Source: MGBC163016 sp964631345
Lineage (GTDB): Bacteria; Actinomycetota; Coriobacteriia; Coriobacteriales; Eggerthellaceae
Assembly (NCBI GenBank): GCA_964631345.1
Contig: CAZVWE010000010.1
Location: forward strand, 1-64,000
Length of the DNA: 64,000 bases
Reading direction: 5' to 3'
Part shown: one piece after another, positions 35,769 through 44,697 of the stretch
Layout of the letters: the number at the start of each line of letters is the position of its first letter
Numbering within the stretch: position 1 is the stretch's first letter
The notes under the pieces: model-generated
Database searches by the model: none
What the model was told of the DNA's origin: nothing
What the model saw: only the letters and a program-made list of their open reading frames with translations
Made by a program: the position numbers and the translations under genes

Positions 35769-36536
35769 ATGGCTATAGAAAGCATCAGGATGAATCAGAC
35801 AAAAGATCAACAGCATGAAATTCCCAGAGTGTTGGTTGTAGAAGACGATTCATCCATCAACGATGTGATTTGTCGTCAGCTTTCTCGTCTAGGAGTAGCT
35901 CCGGAACCGACTTTTTCTGGAACCGAAGCGAAGAGAGCACTCGATTCAGAGGATTTCGATCTTATCATCACCGACCTCATGTTGCCTGGAATGACTGGTG
36001 AGCAGGTGATAGAGCTCATACGAAGTCACGATGTTCTTGTGCCTATAATCGTTGTGTCTGCGCGAACGGAGACAAGGGACAAAGTTGACGTTTTAGGTCT
36101 TGGAGCCGACGACTATCTCACTAAGCCATTTGATCTTGATGAGCTTTCCGCACGTATTCAAACGCAGTTGCGGCGTTCATTAGCTATTCGCTCGGCGAAA
36201 CAGAATAGTGATAATGATCTTGATCGATCTGCAGCACTTGAAATAGGTGTATTGAGCATCAATGTCGATCAAAGAACTCTAACGATCGAGGATACGGAAA
36301 TTCCTCTGACTCGCACAGAGTTTGAGCTTCTAGAATTGCTTGCAAAATTTCCCAAACGGGTTTTCACAAAGCAGATGCTCTACGAGCATCTCTGGAACGA
36401 CACTCCACCGGGAGACGACAATACCATCACTACTCATATTTCTAATTTGCGCTCGAAACTAAAGCCATATGGGGCGGATAAATACATTCAAACCGTGTGG
36501 GGTATTGGCTTTAAACTTGAAGTTCCTTCATTATGA
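35769..36536 (+). CDS. OmpR/PhoB-type response regulator
   Basis: 255 residues. The receiver has DDSSIND acidic pocket residues, phosphoacceptor Asp near 69 (ITDLMLPG), and the conserved Lys in LTKPF; the DNA-binding winged helix ends with TVWGIGFKLE. A weak ribosome site precedes ATG 35769; ATG 35790 is an alternative. It starts an operon that continues with an ABC exporter and its own histidine kinase gene at 38579, the layout seen in bacitracin and lantibiotic resistance. Confidence 0.93.
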   Translation: MAIESIRMNQTKDQQHEIPRVLVVEDDSSINDVICRQLSRLGVAPEPTFSGTEAKRALDSEDFDLIITDLMLPGMTGEQVIELIRSHDVLVPIIVVSARTETRDKVDVLGLGADDYLTKPFDLDELSARIQTQLRRSLAIRSAKQNSDNDLDRSAALEIGVLSINVDQRTLTIEDTEIPLTRTEFELLELLAKFPKRVFTKQMLYEHLWNDTPPGDDNTITTHISNLRSKLKPYGADKYIQTVWGIGFKLEVPSL

Positions 36537-36699
36537 GCGGGCAGTTGCAGGAGCGTTCTTCCTCATTTCTTAAGAGGCAGAGCTTTGCATTTCCCACGCA
36601 TAACGAATTCTTGAGACTTTTTTTATCTTTTCCCAAAAGTGTCTTTATCCTTCCTTCCCAAACTAGGGTCATCATGACAACCCTAAAGGAAGGAGGAAG

Positions 36700-37629
36700 A
36701 TGCTAGCGTTAGAAACAAGATCTCTTACGAAGGCTTACGGACACTGGTATGCCGTGAATGATTTCAACATGCATGTACCAGAAGGCTCTGTTTATGGATT
36801 TGTCGGGAAGAACGGAGCCGGCAAATCAACAGTCATGAAGATGATCGATCATTTGGTTAAACCTACATCTGGATGCATCTATCTGTTCGAACAAGAAAGT
36901 GATGTTGAGGAACAACAGATCTTGAGACGAGTGGGATCTTTGATCGAAGACCCTGGTGTTTTCCCTAATATGAGTGTGAAAGATAATCTCATGTGCAAAG
37001 CACTCGCTATTGGTCTAGTGAACCCGAAAGTACATTGTGTTGAGATGCTTGAAACTATCGGTCTGAAAAAAGTTGCTTCGAAGCGCGTTAAGAAGCTTTC
37101 GCTTGGCATGAAGCAGAGACTGGGCGTAGGATTAGCGCTTCTCGGTTCTCCTGATCTGCTGCTTTTGGATGAACCTTTCAACGGTCTTGATCCCGAAGGT
37201 ACTCGAGAACTTCGCGCACTGATAGTTCGTCTTAATAAAGAACGGGGAGTGACAGTAGTTATCAGCTCTCATGTTTTAGATCAGCTCGATCGCATTGCGA
37301 CTGACTACGGGATTATCGCCGATGGCAAAATGATCACTGAACTGAGCGCCGATGAGGTCGATCACATGTGTGGTGACAGCCTGAAATTGAGAGCGGACAT
37401 GCCCGAGCAGGCTCTCGTCAAGCTGCAAGAAGCGCTTCCTGAGTTTGCATATTCGATGGAGCCAGGTGAGGTCATCCGCATTAGCGGCACGGCAGACGCA
37501 GACCTTATCGCTATGACTCTGAAGCAGGAGGGTATTACGGTTCTGGAGCTTAGCGTTATAAAGCGCGATATCGAAGACTTCTTCATCGAGATGATGGAGC
37601 GAGGTGGTTGCGATGTTCAATCTGCTTAA
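36700..37629 (+). CDS. ABC transporter ATPase, bacitracin/lantibiotic export type (BcrA/CcmA-like)
   Basis: 309 residues; AAGGAGG precedes ATG 36700. Walker A GKNGAGKSTV, signature LSLGMKQRLG and Walker B LLLLDEPFNGLDPEG are intact. The C-terminal 80 residues form the extra domain usual for drug- and lantibiotic-immunity ATPases. It overlaps the permease gene by 17 bases. Confidence 0.93.
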   Translation: MLALETRSLTKAYGHWYAVNDFNMHVPEGSVYGFVGKNGAGKSTVMKMIDHLVKPTSGCIYLFEQESDVEEQQILRRVGSLIEDPGVFPNMSVKDNLMCKALAIGLVNPKVHCVEMLETIGLKKVASKRVKKLSLGMKQRLGVGLALLGSPDLLLLDEPFNGLDPEGTRELRALIVRLNKERGVTVVISSHVLDQLDRIATDYGIIADGKMITELSADEVDHMCGDSLKLRADMPEQALVKLQEALPEFAYSMEPGEVIRISGTADADLIAMTLKQEGITVLELSVIKRDIEDFFIEMMERGGCDVQSA

Positions 37630-38557
37630 AGTTGATCTGTATCGCCTGATTCGTTCTCGCTATTTTTGGGTAATTACTGCCATTGCAATTGCTCTTCTTG
37701 TATTCATTGCGATGTTCGTGAATTGGCTAGCATCGCCGGAGTTCGCACAAGTGGTCAATGAGTCCATTGCCCAAAATGAGCAAGTCTCTGAAGCGACACT
37801 TGATAGCGGTAGCTCAAGCGATAGCGGTAGACCAAGCGATAGCGGTAGACCAAGCGAAGGGGACGAAATTGAATCGCTGAACTCCAAGATTATGAGCAGT
37901 TTCACTTACGATTGTGGACAGATGTTCTTTGATAGCAGCTTGGTCGGCATCCTTGGGTCTCTTCTCGCCGCTCTTTTGATCCTTTACGATTTTAAGAAAG
38001 GCTACATTAAGAATTTGCCTATGGACAATCGGGGGCGACGCAACTATTTTGCCGAGAAATTGATCATAGTTGCGCTCTTGCAGGCGTACCTTATCGCAGT
38101 CTGTGCGCTGACTTCGTTTTTGTCGTTCTTAGCGCTCGGATTCTCATTCGAGACCATTGAGCCTTTAGGAGACGTAGTGTTTTGGTTGTTCCTGGTATGG
38201 CTCTACTCGACTGCGATGGCGTACCTCGTATCGTGCATTGCATGGTTATCAAGAAGCGAGGGCGTGTCATCGGCAACAGTTCTGTTTCTTTCAAGTGGTA
38301 TCCTCGGGGTCATCGTGCTTCAAATAATCGGTGCGCTTGTAAACTTCTTTCCTGTGCTTGGACAGATCCCTCAATTCCTTTTGGCCAGTGTCCGAATGGA
38401 ATTGCATAATGGTGCAGCGGATCTCTGGAATATGTGTACGGGAGAGGCATTCCTCGCGATGCCGACATGGGCTCACGCTCTCATCATATGCATTGCGTTC
38501 TCGCTAATAGCTGCAATTATTAGTTGGACTCTATGCCGAAAAAGGGACATGGCTTAG
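37613..38557 (+). CDS. ABC-2-type permease, antibiotic-immunity type
   Basis: 314 residues from ATG 37613, five bases after AGGTGG; a GTG at 37604 is less likely. Six membrane segments, with a large extracytoplasmic loop after the first that holds a three-unit SDSGRP/SSDSG repeat (an 18-base tandem repeat near 37801-37855). Forms the membrane part of the exporter with the ATPase just upstream. The repeat loop may vary in length. Confidence 0.88.
   Translation: MFNLLKVDLYRLIRSRYFWVITAIAIALLVFIAMFVNWLASPEFAQVVNESIAQNEQVSEATLDSGSSSDSGRPSDSGRPSEGDEIESLNSKIMSSFTYDCGQMFFDSSLVGILGSLLAALLILYDFKKGYIKNLPMDNRGRRNYFAEKLIIVALLQAYLIAVCALTSFLSFLALGFSFETIEPLGDVVFWLFLVWLYSTAMAYLVSCIAWLSRSEGVSSATVLFLSSGILGVIVLQIIGALVNFFPVLGQIPQFLLASVRMELHNGAADLWNMCTGEAFLAMPTWAHALIICIAFSLIAAIISWTLCRKRDMA
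37798..37857 (+). repeat. 18-base tandem repeat in the permease loop
   Basis: AGCGATAGCGGTAG-type units, three copies, encode DSGSSSDSGRPSDSGRPS. In frame, so copy-number changes alter loop length without breaking the gene. Confidence 0.75.
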
Positions 38558-38578
38558 TAAACGAAAAGAGGATCTTGA

Positions 38579-39469
38579 GTGGTAATCGTAATCGTCATAC
38601 TCGCGTTGCTGGTCATGATCCTCTGTACTTTTGTGCTTATGTATCGTCGGGAGCTTATTCGCTGGGCGAAGTTCATGCGAAATCATCCACCTGCTAGCAA
38701 TACGCGCCTTGGAACAGAAGCGCTGCTTCCAGGAAGCCGCAAAGTGGTTGAGGGAATTAATGGTTTGCTCGATGAGGCAAGTTTTCGTGAACGAACCATG
38801 AAAGAACAAGAGCGTGAATTACTGGAAGGTCTTGCTGGGCTATCTCACGATATCCGAACACCATTGGCAGGTGCGAAGGGATATGTGCAACTTGCGATAG
38901 GCGAAGAGGATTCTGCTGAGAGGATCCACTGTTTGAAGCTCGCAGAAAGCCGTCTTGATACGACGCGGGAAATGGTAGATCAACTATTCGACTATATGCG
39001 TCTAACGACTGAGTCAGATACTTTAGATATCGAAAGTTGCGATGTGACTGAGATCCTTGCATCCACTCTTGCTGACCTTTATTACGCTTTTGAGGGCAAG
39101 GGTTGGGAGTGTCAAGTTGATTTATCTGGAGACCTTGATTGTTCGGTTGATGCTGTTGCTATGCAGAGAGTGTTTGAAAATATCCTAGGCAATATGCTCA
39201 AGCACGGTTCTGGCGACATTAGGATAAAGCACATCGAGAATGACATCGTTTTTTCCAATGCCATCGAACCTGGAGCTCAAATAGACGAAAGTAGGGTTTT
39301 CGAGCGTTTTTATAGAGGAGATTTCGCCCGTGGCAAAACAGGGGCAGGACTTGGGCTTGCTGCAGTCAAGCAGCTATGCGAGCTCATGGATATAGTGATT
39401 TACGCTAATGTTTCTGACGATACTTTCTCGATCAGATTAGTGTTCAACCCTGCGAAATCCTGCAGCTGA
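38579..39469 (+). CDS. Sensor histidine kinase of the ABC operon
   Basis: 296 residues with GTG start (AAGAGG upstream). One N-terminal membrane segment and no large sensory domain, then HisKA with phosphoacceptor His in LSHDIRTPLAG near 89 and an HATPase_c domain with N, G1 and G2 boxes (NMLKHG, GAGLGL). Such intramembrane-sensing kinases pair with peptide-resistance ABC transporters and their response regulator, here the gene at 35769. Confidence 0.92.
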   Translation: MVIVIVILALLVMILCTFVLMYRRELIRWAKFMRNHPPASNTRLGTEALLPGSRKVVEGINGLLDEASFRERTMKEQERELLEGLAGLSHDIRTPLAGAKGYVQLAIGEEDSAERIHCLKLAESRLDTTREMVDQLFDYMRLTTESDTLDIESCDVTEILASTLADLYYAFEGKGWECQVDLSGDLDCSVDAVAMQRVFENILGNMLKHGSGDIRIKHIENDIVFSNAIEPGAQIDESRVFERFYRGDFARGKTGAGLGLAAVKQLCELMDIVIYANVSDDTFSIRLVFNPAKSCS

Positions 39470-39494
39470 TCTGACCGTAAGTTTATGTCAGCGG

Positions 39495-39524
39495 GTGTGT
39501 CAGGAACGTTCACTTTTGACACAC
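39495..39524. repeat. Hairpin repeat element (GTGTGTCA arms)
   Basis: GTGTGTCA at 39495-39502 and TGACACAC at 39517-39524 flank a loop with AACGTTC. Same layout as the other repeat copies; placed between the kinase gene and the toxin-antitoxin operon. Confidence 0.65.
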
Positions 39525-39589
39525 TTATGAATGGCCTTCAACATCTCTCTGATTGAAAGTGACAAGTATCGAGGTACAGGACTGTAGTT

Positions 39590-39624
39590 TGATATCTATG
39601 ATATCATTGATATCATAGATATCA
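39590..39624. promoter_or_regulatory. Perfect 17-bp inverted repeat, operator of the toxin-antitoxin pair
   Basis: Two 17-base arms around a single T, built from four GATATC units. It lies about 40 bases ahead of the antitoxin start, the position of VapBC/FitAB autoregulatory operators, which are bound by the antitoxin ribbon-helix-helix or the complex. Confidence 0.8.
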
Positions 39625-39660
39625 GAACATTATATAAACAACGATAAAGGCGGAAAGAAA

Positions 39661-39897
39661 ATGCCAAACCTGTTGATAAGGGATCTGAGCGAATCGACAA
39701 AAAGGCAGCTTGCTATACGGGCGGCAGAGAACGGGCGAAGCCAACAAGCTGAAGCGCTTGCCATACTTGAGGATTCGCTGGAACCGAAAACGGATTCTTG
39801 GTTTGATGCGTTGCGCGACATGTCAAACAACGTGGGCGGTATCGACCTTCCGACCACTGACAGGCATTCTCCGCGTCTGACAGGAGTGCTGCTTTGA
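39661..39897 (+). CDS. FitA/VapB-type ribbon-helix-helix antitoxin
   Basis: 78 residues. MPNLLIRDLSESTKRQLAIR is the ribbon-helix-helix head; the C-terminal half should neutralise the toxin. Overlaps the toxin gene by four bases (TTGA) and follows a perfect palindromic operator. Confidence 0.88.
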   Translation: MPNLLIRDLSESTKRQLAIRAAENGRSQQAEALAILEDSLEPKTDSWFDALRDMSNNVGGIDLPTTDRHSPRLTGVLL

Positions 39898-40316
39898 GCG
39901 GTTATATTGTCGACACGAATGTTATTTCAGAGGCGATTAAGGCCGATCCAAATCCTGTAGTATTAGTATGGCTTGAGCAGAATTCGCGTTCGCTTTATCT
40001 GACCAGTATAACGATCGAAGAGCTCAGATTCGGCGCGCTCATGCTGCCAAAAGGGAAGAAGCGCAAAGCGCTCGAAGCATGGATTGACTCACTTTCTGCT
40101 GACTTTTCCCAAAAAATTCTCAGCTTCGATACGCCGGCCACTGAGATATGTGCAGGCTTTCATGAAAAGGCCATATCCAGTGGGAAAACTCCTAGCATCG
40201 AGGATCTGATGATAGCGAGTATCGCCAAAAGAGAGGGACTTTGCATAGCTACTCGAAATGTAAAAGATTTTGAGTATCTTGATATCGAGCTAGTGAATCC
40301 ATTTAAAATTCAGTAA
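39894..40316 (+). CDS. vapC: PIN-domain toxin, FitB/VapC type
   Basis: 140 residues with TTG start overlapping the antitoxin stop. Acidic PIN residues are at VDTNV (near 6-10), IEEL, and in the C-terminal PSIEDLMIAS and FEYLDIE. Predicted metal-dependent endoribonuclease inhibited by the neighbour antitoxin. Targets unknown; likely tRNA or rRNA by family. Confidence 0.9.
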   Translation: MSGYIVDTNVISEAIKADPNPVVLVWLEQNSRSLYLTSITIEELRFGALMLPKGKKRKALEAWIDSLSADFSQKILSFDTPATEICAGFHEKAISSGKTPSIEDLMIASIAKREGLCIATRNVKDFEYLDIELVNPFKIQ

Positions 40317-40522
40317 TAGCCACTGATTTATGCTCGTTTCGATCTTCTTCGCCATCTGCGTATTCATTCCCTGACATGCGTCCCCTCGCTCACCTCGCGA
40401 AACCGCTGTTTGACCTTAGCTGACAGCTAATGAAATGCCCAACGCTTCCTCTTATTATTGGTTGGTATTCACTGGGTGACGGAGACTTCCGCGCGCCCTT
40501 TCCGACGAGCGAAAGGAACATA

Positions 40523-41344
40523 ATGACGAACGATCAGCCAGGCTATCAGCCTTCTGTAAACAACCAAGGAGTTCCCGGTATACCACCGCAGGCTCCGCCC
40601 CCCGCTGCGCCAGTAGGCACATCCAGCATGGCGATCACGGGCTTGGTATTGGGTGGCGTGGCTATCGTTACATCGTTTCTTCCCATCATCAATAATGTTT
40701 CCTTCTTCGTTGGCATCCTAGGCGTGATTTTTGCCATAGTGGGAATCGTTGGCACGGGCAAGGGCAAGAAGCGCGGCCGCGGTCTGGCTATAGCGGGACT
40801 CATCATTAGTATTCTGTCCATTATCGCCGTGTTGGCATCTCAGGCGTTTTATAGCGCTGCTATCGATGAAGCGCTGAGTTCCACCAAGGCCACACCTGCA
40901 ACGAACACGCAAGCTGCAGGGGATCAAAATGCAGCTTCTACTGATGGCACAAGCGATGGCAGTAATGCGGCGGGTGCATCGGAAGTCTCGAGTACCACGG
41001 CGGATTCCGCTTATGACGTGAGCATCGACAAGGTGACTAAGACCACCGATTACCATGGCGATCCCGTTTTACTTGTTGACTTCACCTTCACCAATAACTC
41101 GACTGAAGATGCAACATTTTCCGTCAATATAGATTGCAAGGCGTTCCAAAATGGCGTGCAGCTTGATTTCGCCTATGGTGATTGGGATTCGGGTAATTCT
41201 TTGAAATCCGTCAAAACTGGCGGCACTATCACATTGCAGCGCGGTTTTGCTCTTGATGATACATCGCCTGTCACCATTGAGGTTGCTGAGATGTTCGATC
41301 TGAGCGACGAGCTGATTTTGCAGGAAACCTATGATGTCGCTTAA
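40523..41344 (+). CDS. DUF4190 membrane head with DUF5067-like extracellular domain
   Basis: 273 residues from ATG 40523 (GAAAGGAAC upstream). A Pro/Ala-rich N-terminus, two hydrophobic segments with GLVLGG and FAIVGIVG (DUF4190), a Thr/Ala/Ser-rich linker, and a C-terminal domain with a DUF5067/telomeric-repeat-like sandwich pattern. Probably membrane-anchored with the C-terminus outside. First of three genes ending with a Ser/Thr kinase; it could be the sensor or the phosphorylated envelope partner. Confidence 0.75.
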   Translation: MTNDQPGYQPSVNNQGVPGIPPQAPPPAAPVGTSSMAITGLVLGGVAIVTSFLPIINNVSFFVGILGVIFAIVGIVGTGKGKKRGRGLAIAGLIISILSIIAVLASQAFYSAAIDEALSSTKATPATNTQAAGDQNAASTDGTSDGSNAAGASEVSSTTADSAYDVSIDKVTKTTDYHGDPVLLVDFTFTNNSTEDATFSVNIDCKAFQNGVQLDFAYGDWDSGNSLKSVKTGGTITLQRGFALDDTSPVTIEVAEMFDLSDELILQETYDVA

Positions 41345-41395
41345 TTCTGCGACATAATGAAGAAGGCGATCAAAAGACGGCGGAGGAAAAAGCGC

Positions 41396-41815
41396 ATGGA
41401 AGAACCGCTTACAGAAGACATGCTCTCAGAGCTGCTGATGGCGGACACCATCACGCGCTTCGTTCAAAAAATTGATGGAGAGCCGCGTAGTCTTGCGGAT
41501 TATCTGAACGAATTGCTCGCAGCGAAGGGGCTGAAACGGTCGCAGGTTATTCGCGAAGCCGGCATCAACGAAACTTTCGGGTATCAGGTGTTCACCGGAG
41601 CGCGGCGAACATCGCGTAACAACCTGCTGAAACTCGCCTTCGCCATGAAGCTTTCCGTGCGTGAGGCCAACCGTTTGTTGCAGGCCGGTCAGGCCAACGG
41701 CCTCTACTGCAAAAACAGACGCGACGCCATCATCATCTTCTCGCTTAACCATGGGTATTCGCTTCAAAAAACTCAAGAAGAGCTTTATCGGTTCCAGGAG
41801 GCCACCATCGACTGA
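41396..41815 (+). CDS. XRE-type HTH regulator
   Basis: 139 residues from ATG 41396, nine bases after GGAGG. HTH in SQVIREAGINETFGYQVFTG near 43-62, then a Tyr-rich C-terminus. Sits 67 bases ahead of the kinase, most likely in one operon. Confidence 0.82.
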   Translation: MEEPLTEDMLSELLMADTITRFVQKIDGEPRSLADYLNELLAAKGLKRSQVIREAGINETFGYQVFTGARRTSRNNLLKLAFAMKLSVREANRLLQAGQANGLYCKNRRDAIIIFSLNHGYSLQKTQEELYRFQEATID

Positions 41816-41882
41816 TAGCGCCTCCTGGACCACTGCCGCATCCGATTTGGTGTGGCAAGAGGTGGCGGGTATTTTTGGTACT

Positions 41883-43208
41883 ATGGAGAACATGGAAAAC
41901 GATGACCTTTCCCTGTATCTTTCAGCCTTAGCCCGTGATAACTCTTACTGGGTTGCCGAAACTTTGAAACGCACTCCACACGAGAGTACGGAAGTGGTGT
42001 ATTTTACCGGCGCTCATGGAGGTGAGCTGGGGCCTTTTGTGCGCAAACGCATCGATAGTGTCTCAGGTCTCGGCGATGCCTACCGGCGTCTTTGCGAGGC
42101 TCAGCGTTCTGGGCAGCGATTTCGCTACCTGCCGCATATATACGATGTGCATGAGCGCGATGAAAAGCTCATCGTTATCATGGAATATGTAGCGGGACGC
42201 ACGTTACAGGACGAAGTTTACGAAAACGACTCTGCCGGTTCTTTGGCAGCGACTCTTTTCCCGAAGCTATGCGATGGTGTAGCCGAACTGCACGAGGGTA
42301 TGGATCCGCCTTTGATCCATCGGGATCTGAAACCCTCTAACATCATGGTGCAGAACGATAACCTGACCATTATCGATTTCGGCATTGCGCGCACCTATCG
42401 AAATGATGCCGATAGCGACACAACGCCGTTTGGCACGCGCACGTATGCGCCGCCCGAGCAACTCGGTTTTTGTCAGACCGACGAGCAAAGTGACATTTAC
42501 GCCCTGGGTATGATCTTGTTCTTTCTTATAACCGAGCAGATTTGCCAGCGTGCATCCCTTGAACAGGGCTTTCCCGAGTTGGCTGCTTTGCCGGCTATGC
42601 AAGCGGTCGTAACCAAAGCCACAGCTTTTGATCCTGCTGCTCGCTACCAATCTGTCAGTGAGTTGAAGCATGCATTTCTGCAAGCCGTCGAAGCGGCGCC
42701 AATTGCAACCGAGAGGATGTCCATCCCAAGTGCGCCTATTGCGCCTGTCGTACCGGGTGTGTCCGGTGCGCAATCACAGGATGTAGCTATTCAATCGTCG
42801 AGCTTACAGCGCGAAGATCTTTCGTCGGCAACACCGAGCTTACAGCGCGAAGACCCTTCGTCGGCAACACCGAGCGAAGTTCTGGGAATTGTGTGGGATA
42901 CCATCGTGGTGCTTCTGTGGCTTTTGTTTATGTGCGCGCTGTTCATTGTGGTCATCAATCCATCCGAGCCTGTTTTGCAATATCCGACTTGGATGCGCTT
43001 TCTTATATACCCCCTTGCCTTTGGCTTATTTTTTACCGGCGCTGCCTATGGCTTGATGGACAAGCGATGGTTGCGCCGTCATATCCCGTTGCTAAAGGGG
43101 CAAACTTATGGAAAATCGCTGATAGTCGCTCTCGTCATAATGGGCTGTGGCATTGTGCTGTTAGGGTCGCTGCTTGTGGTGCTAGCTGCCATGACTGCGT
43201 TTACCTGA
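41883..43208 (+). CDS. Transmembrane Ser/Thr protein kinase (eukaryotic-like)
   Basis: About 441 residues. ATG 41883 with weak ribosome sites; ATG 41892 is also possible. The kinase has a catalytic loop HRDLKPSNIM near 142-151, DFG near 160-162, and APE region APPEQL. The glycine loop is poor. A low-complexity linker then three hydrophobic segments end the protein, so the kinase faces the cytoplasm. No PASTA domain. It probably phosphorylates the neighbour HTH or membrane protein; this is inference. Confidence 0.88.
   Translation: MENMENDDLSLYLSALARDNSYWVAETLKRTPHESTEVVYFTGAHGGELGPFVRKRIDSVSGLGDAYRRLCEAQRSGQRFRYLPHIYDVHERDEKLIVIMEYVAGRTLQDEVYENDSAGSLAATLFPKLCDGVAELHEGMDPPLIHRDLKPSNIMVQNDNLTIIDFGIARTYRNDADSDTTPFGTRTYAPPEQLGFCQTDEQSDIYALGMILFFLITEQICQRASLEQGFPELAALPAMQAVVTKATAFDPAARYQSVSELKHAFLQAVEAAPIATERMSIPSAPIAPVVPGVSGAQSQDVAIQSSSLQREDLSSATPSLQREDPSSATPSEVLGIVWDTIVVLLWLLFMCALFIVVINPSEPVLQYPTWMRFLIYPLAFGLFFTGAAYGLMDKRWLRRHIPLLKGQTYGKSLIVALVIMGCGIVLLGSLLVVLAAMTAFT
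42801..42872 (+). repeat. Two 36-base repeats in the kinase linker
   Basis: Units at 42801-42836 and 42837-42872 differ at two bases and encode SLQREDLSSATP then SLQREDPSSATP. In frame; a recent duplication in the juxtamembrane linker. Confidence 0.85.
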
Positions 43209-43349
43209 TACCTCTCCTTTAACTCCCTGTTCTCCCATCCTTTTCGGTATGGATTCGCTTTGGTGTCAGCGCTCGTAACCCACTCTGCATCAATATTAGA
43301 GGTGCTATCTTTGCTTGTTGAAGAGATCTCGAAGAGGGAAGGAATCCTC

Positions 43350-43778
43350 ATGGAAATTCATGTGCTCTCGGCGTATCAGACCACAGCCGAAGAGTTCTTT
43401 AACAAGATCCTCGGTTGGAAGACTGACTTGGTGTTGGATATTCGTCTCAAGAACACCAATCAGCTTGCGGGATTCACCAAGCAGGAAGACTTGGAGTACT
43501 TTACGCATGTCATTGCGCATGCTGATTACATCCATGATGTGGAATACTCGCCTTCGAAGACTCTTTTGGATGAGTATCTCGACCACGGTCTTCCTTATCA
43601 GGAATATTTCGAACGCTATGCCAAGGAAATGGAGGAGCGTAAAGCTATTCCTGACTTCTTCCATAAATACGATAAGTATCAGTCCATCGCCATCGTTGGT
43701 ACGGCTACCAACAAGCGACGCTCGCATGCCGAAGAGCTGCAGCGACTCTTGGAAACCGCCGAAAATGCGCCAAGGTAG
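43350..43778 (+). CDS. DUF488 family protein
   Basis: 142 residues from ATG 43350 (GAGGGAAGGAA upstream). LVLDIRLKNTNQLAGFTKQE near 28-47 is the DUF488 signature. The family is widespread, function unknown, and has been linked to DNA-repair or RNA-modification neighbourhoods. Followed closely by a cluster of hairpin repeats. Confidence 0.85.
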   Translation: MEIHVLSAYQTTAEEFFNKILGWKTDLVLDIRLKNTNQLAGFTKQEDLEYFTHVIAHADYIHDVEYSPSKTLLDEYLDHGLPYQEYFERYAKEMEERKAIPDFFHKYDKYQSIAIVGTATNKRRSHAEELQRLLETAENAPR

Positions 43779-43779
43779 C

Positions 43780-43874
43780 GTGTCGGGGAACGTCCCCTGA
43801 CACGTCAAAAGTGAACGTCCCCTGACACGTACCCTGACACGTACATTCTTCCCTGACATACGCTCTGACACACA
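43780..43874. repeat. Cluster of five CCCTGACAC-type repeat units
   Basis: GTGTCGGGG AACGT CCCCTGACAC forms a hairpin, then GTGAACGTCCCCTGACACGT, ACCCTGACACGT, CCCTGACATA and CTCTGACACAC follow. The units decay from left to right. Not a CRISPR: units are 10-24 bases with no distinct spacers. Confidence 0.8.
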
Positions 43875-43988
43875 GGTGCCCACTGCGCCATAGAGCCTCT
43901 AAATCGACCATGCTTCTCCGTAAAAGTGCCGTATATTGCGGTATTCCTTATACCATCAATGAATCACGCCTTCGTTGAAAGGAATATC

Positions 43989-44697
43989 ATGGTCGAATTG
44001 AACGATGATAAGGTCATCTACGCGTTCTCGTCTGATATGGATCCGGTGCTCACTGTCCCTTCCGGCCAGACCGTTCGCATTCGCACGAAGGACTGTTTCG
44101 GTAACCAGCTGTCTGGACCGGAAGATGAACTTGATGAGATCGATTGGGACGCAATCAACCCCGCAACAGGCCCTATTTTCGTTGAAGGAGCTACTGCGGG
44201 TGGTGCATTGAAGGTTGCGGTTGAAAACATAGAATTTGACGGCCATGCTGCATGTTGTACTGGCAAGGACGAAGGGGTTTATGGCGATAAGCTCGACCGA
44301 TGGAGCACGCGTTTCTGTCAGATCGAGGATGGGAAACTAGTTTGGGATGAAGCATTGCGGATCCCGCTCAATCCTATGATAGGGGTTATCGGCGTCGCGC
44401 CTGCGGGAGAGGCTGTCAACTGCGGCACGCCGGGTAGCCACGGTGGCAATATGGACAACACGGCTATCACGTCTGGCGCAACTCTTTATTTCCCGGTTGC
44501 GGTCGAAGGTGCGCTGTTCGGATTGGGCGATATGCATGCTGCAATGGGTGATGGTGAGGTGAGTGTGTCAGGGGCTGAGGCACCTGGGTGGGCCACGGTC
44601 ACGCTCACAGCGCTTCCTGATCTTGCGTTGGTTGACCCGGTAATCGAGAACGCAGATAGCTTCGGCATCATCGCATCGTCGGACAATCTCGATGCGG
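43989..44697 (+). pseudogene. Acetamidase/formamidase, 3' end replaced
   Basis: GAAAGG precedes ATG 43989. About 237 residues match acetamidase/formamidase (FmdA/AmdA): GATAGGALKVAV, GTPGSHGGNMDN and ADSFGIIASSDN. The frame then runs into permease sequence out of frame and stops at 44777, so the C-terminal part is missing. The enzyme releases ammonia from formamide or acetamide; this copy is probably inactive. Confidence 0.78.

Noticed and set aside
43780..43874. CCCTGACAC units as a CRISPR array
   Set aside because: Units are short and decayed, with no regular spacers, and no cas genes are near.
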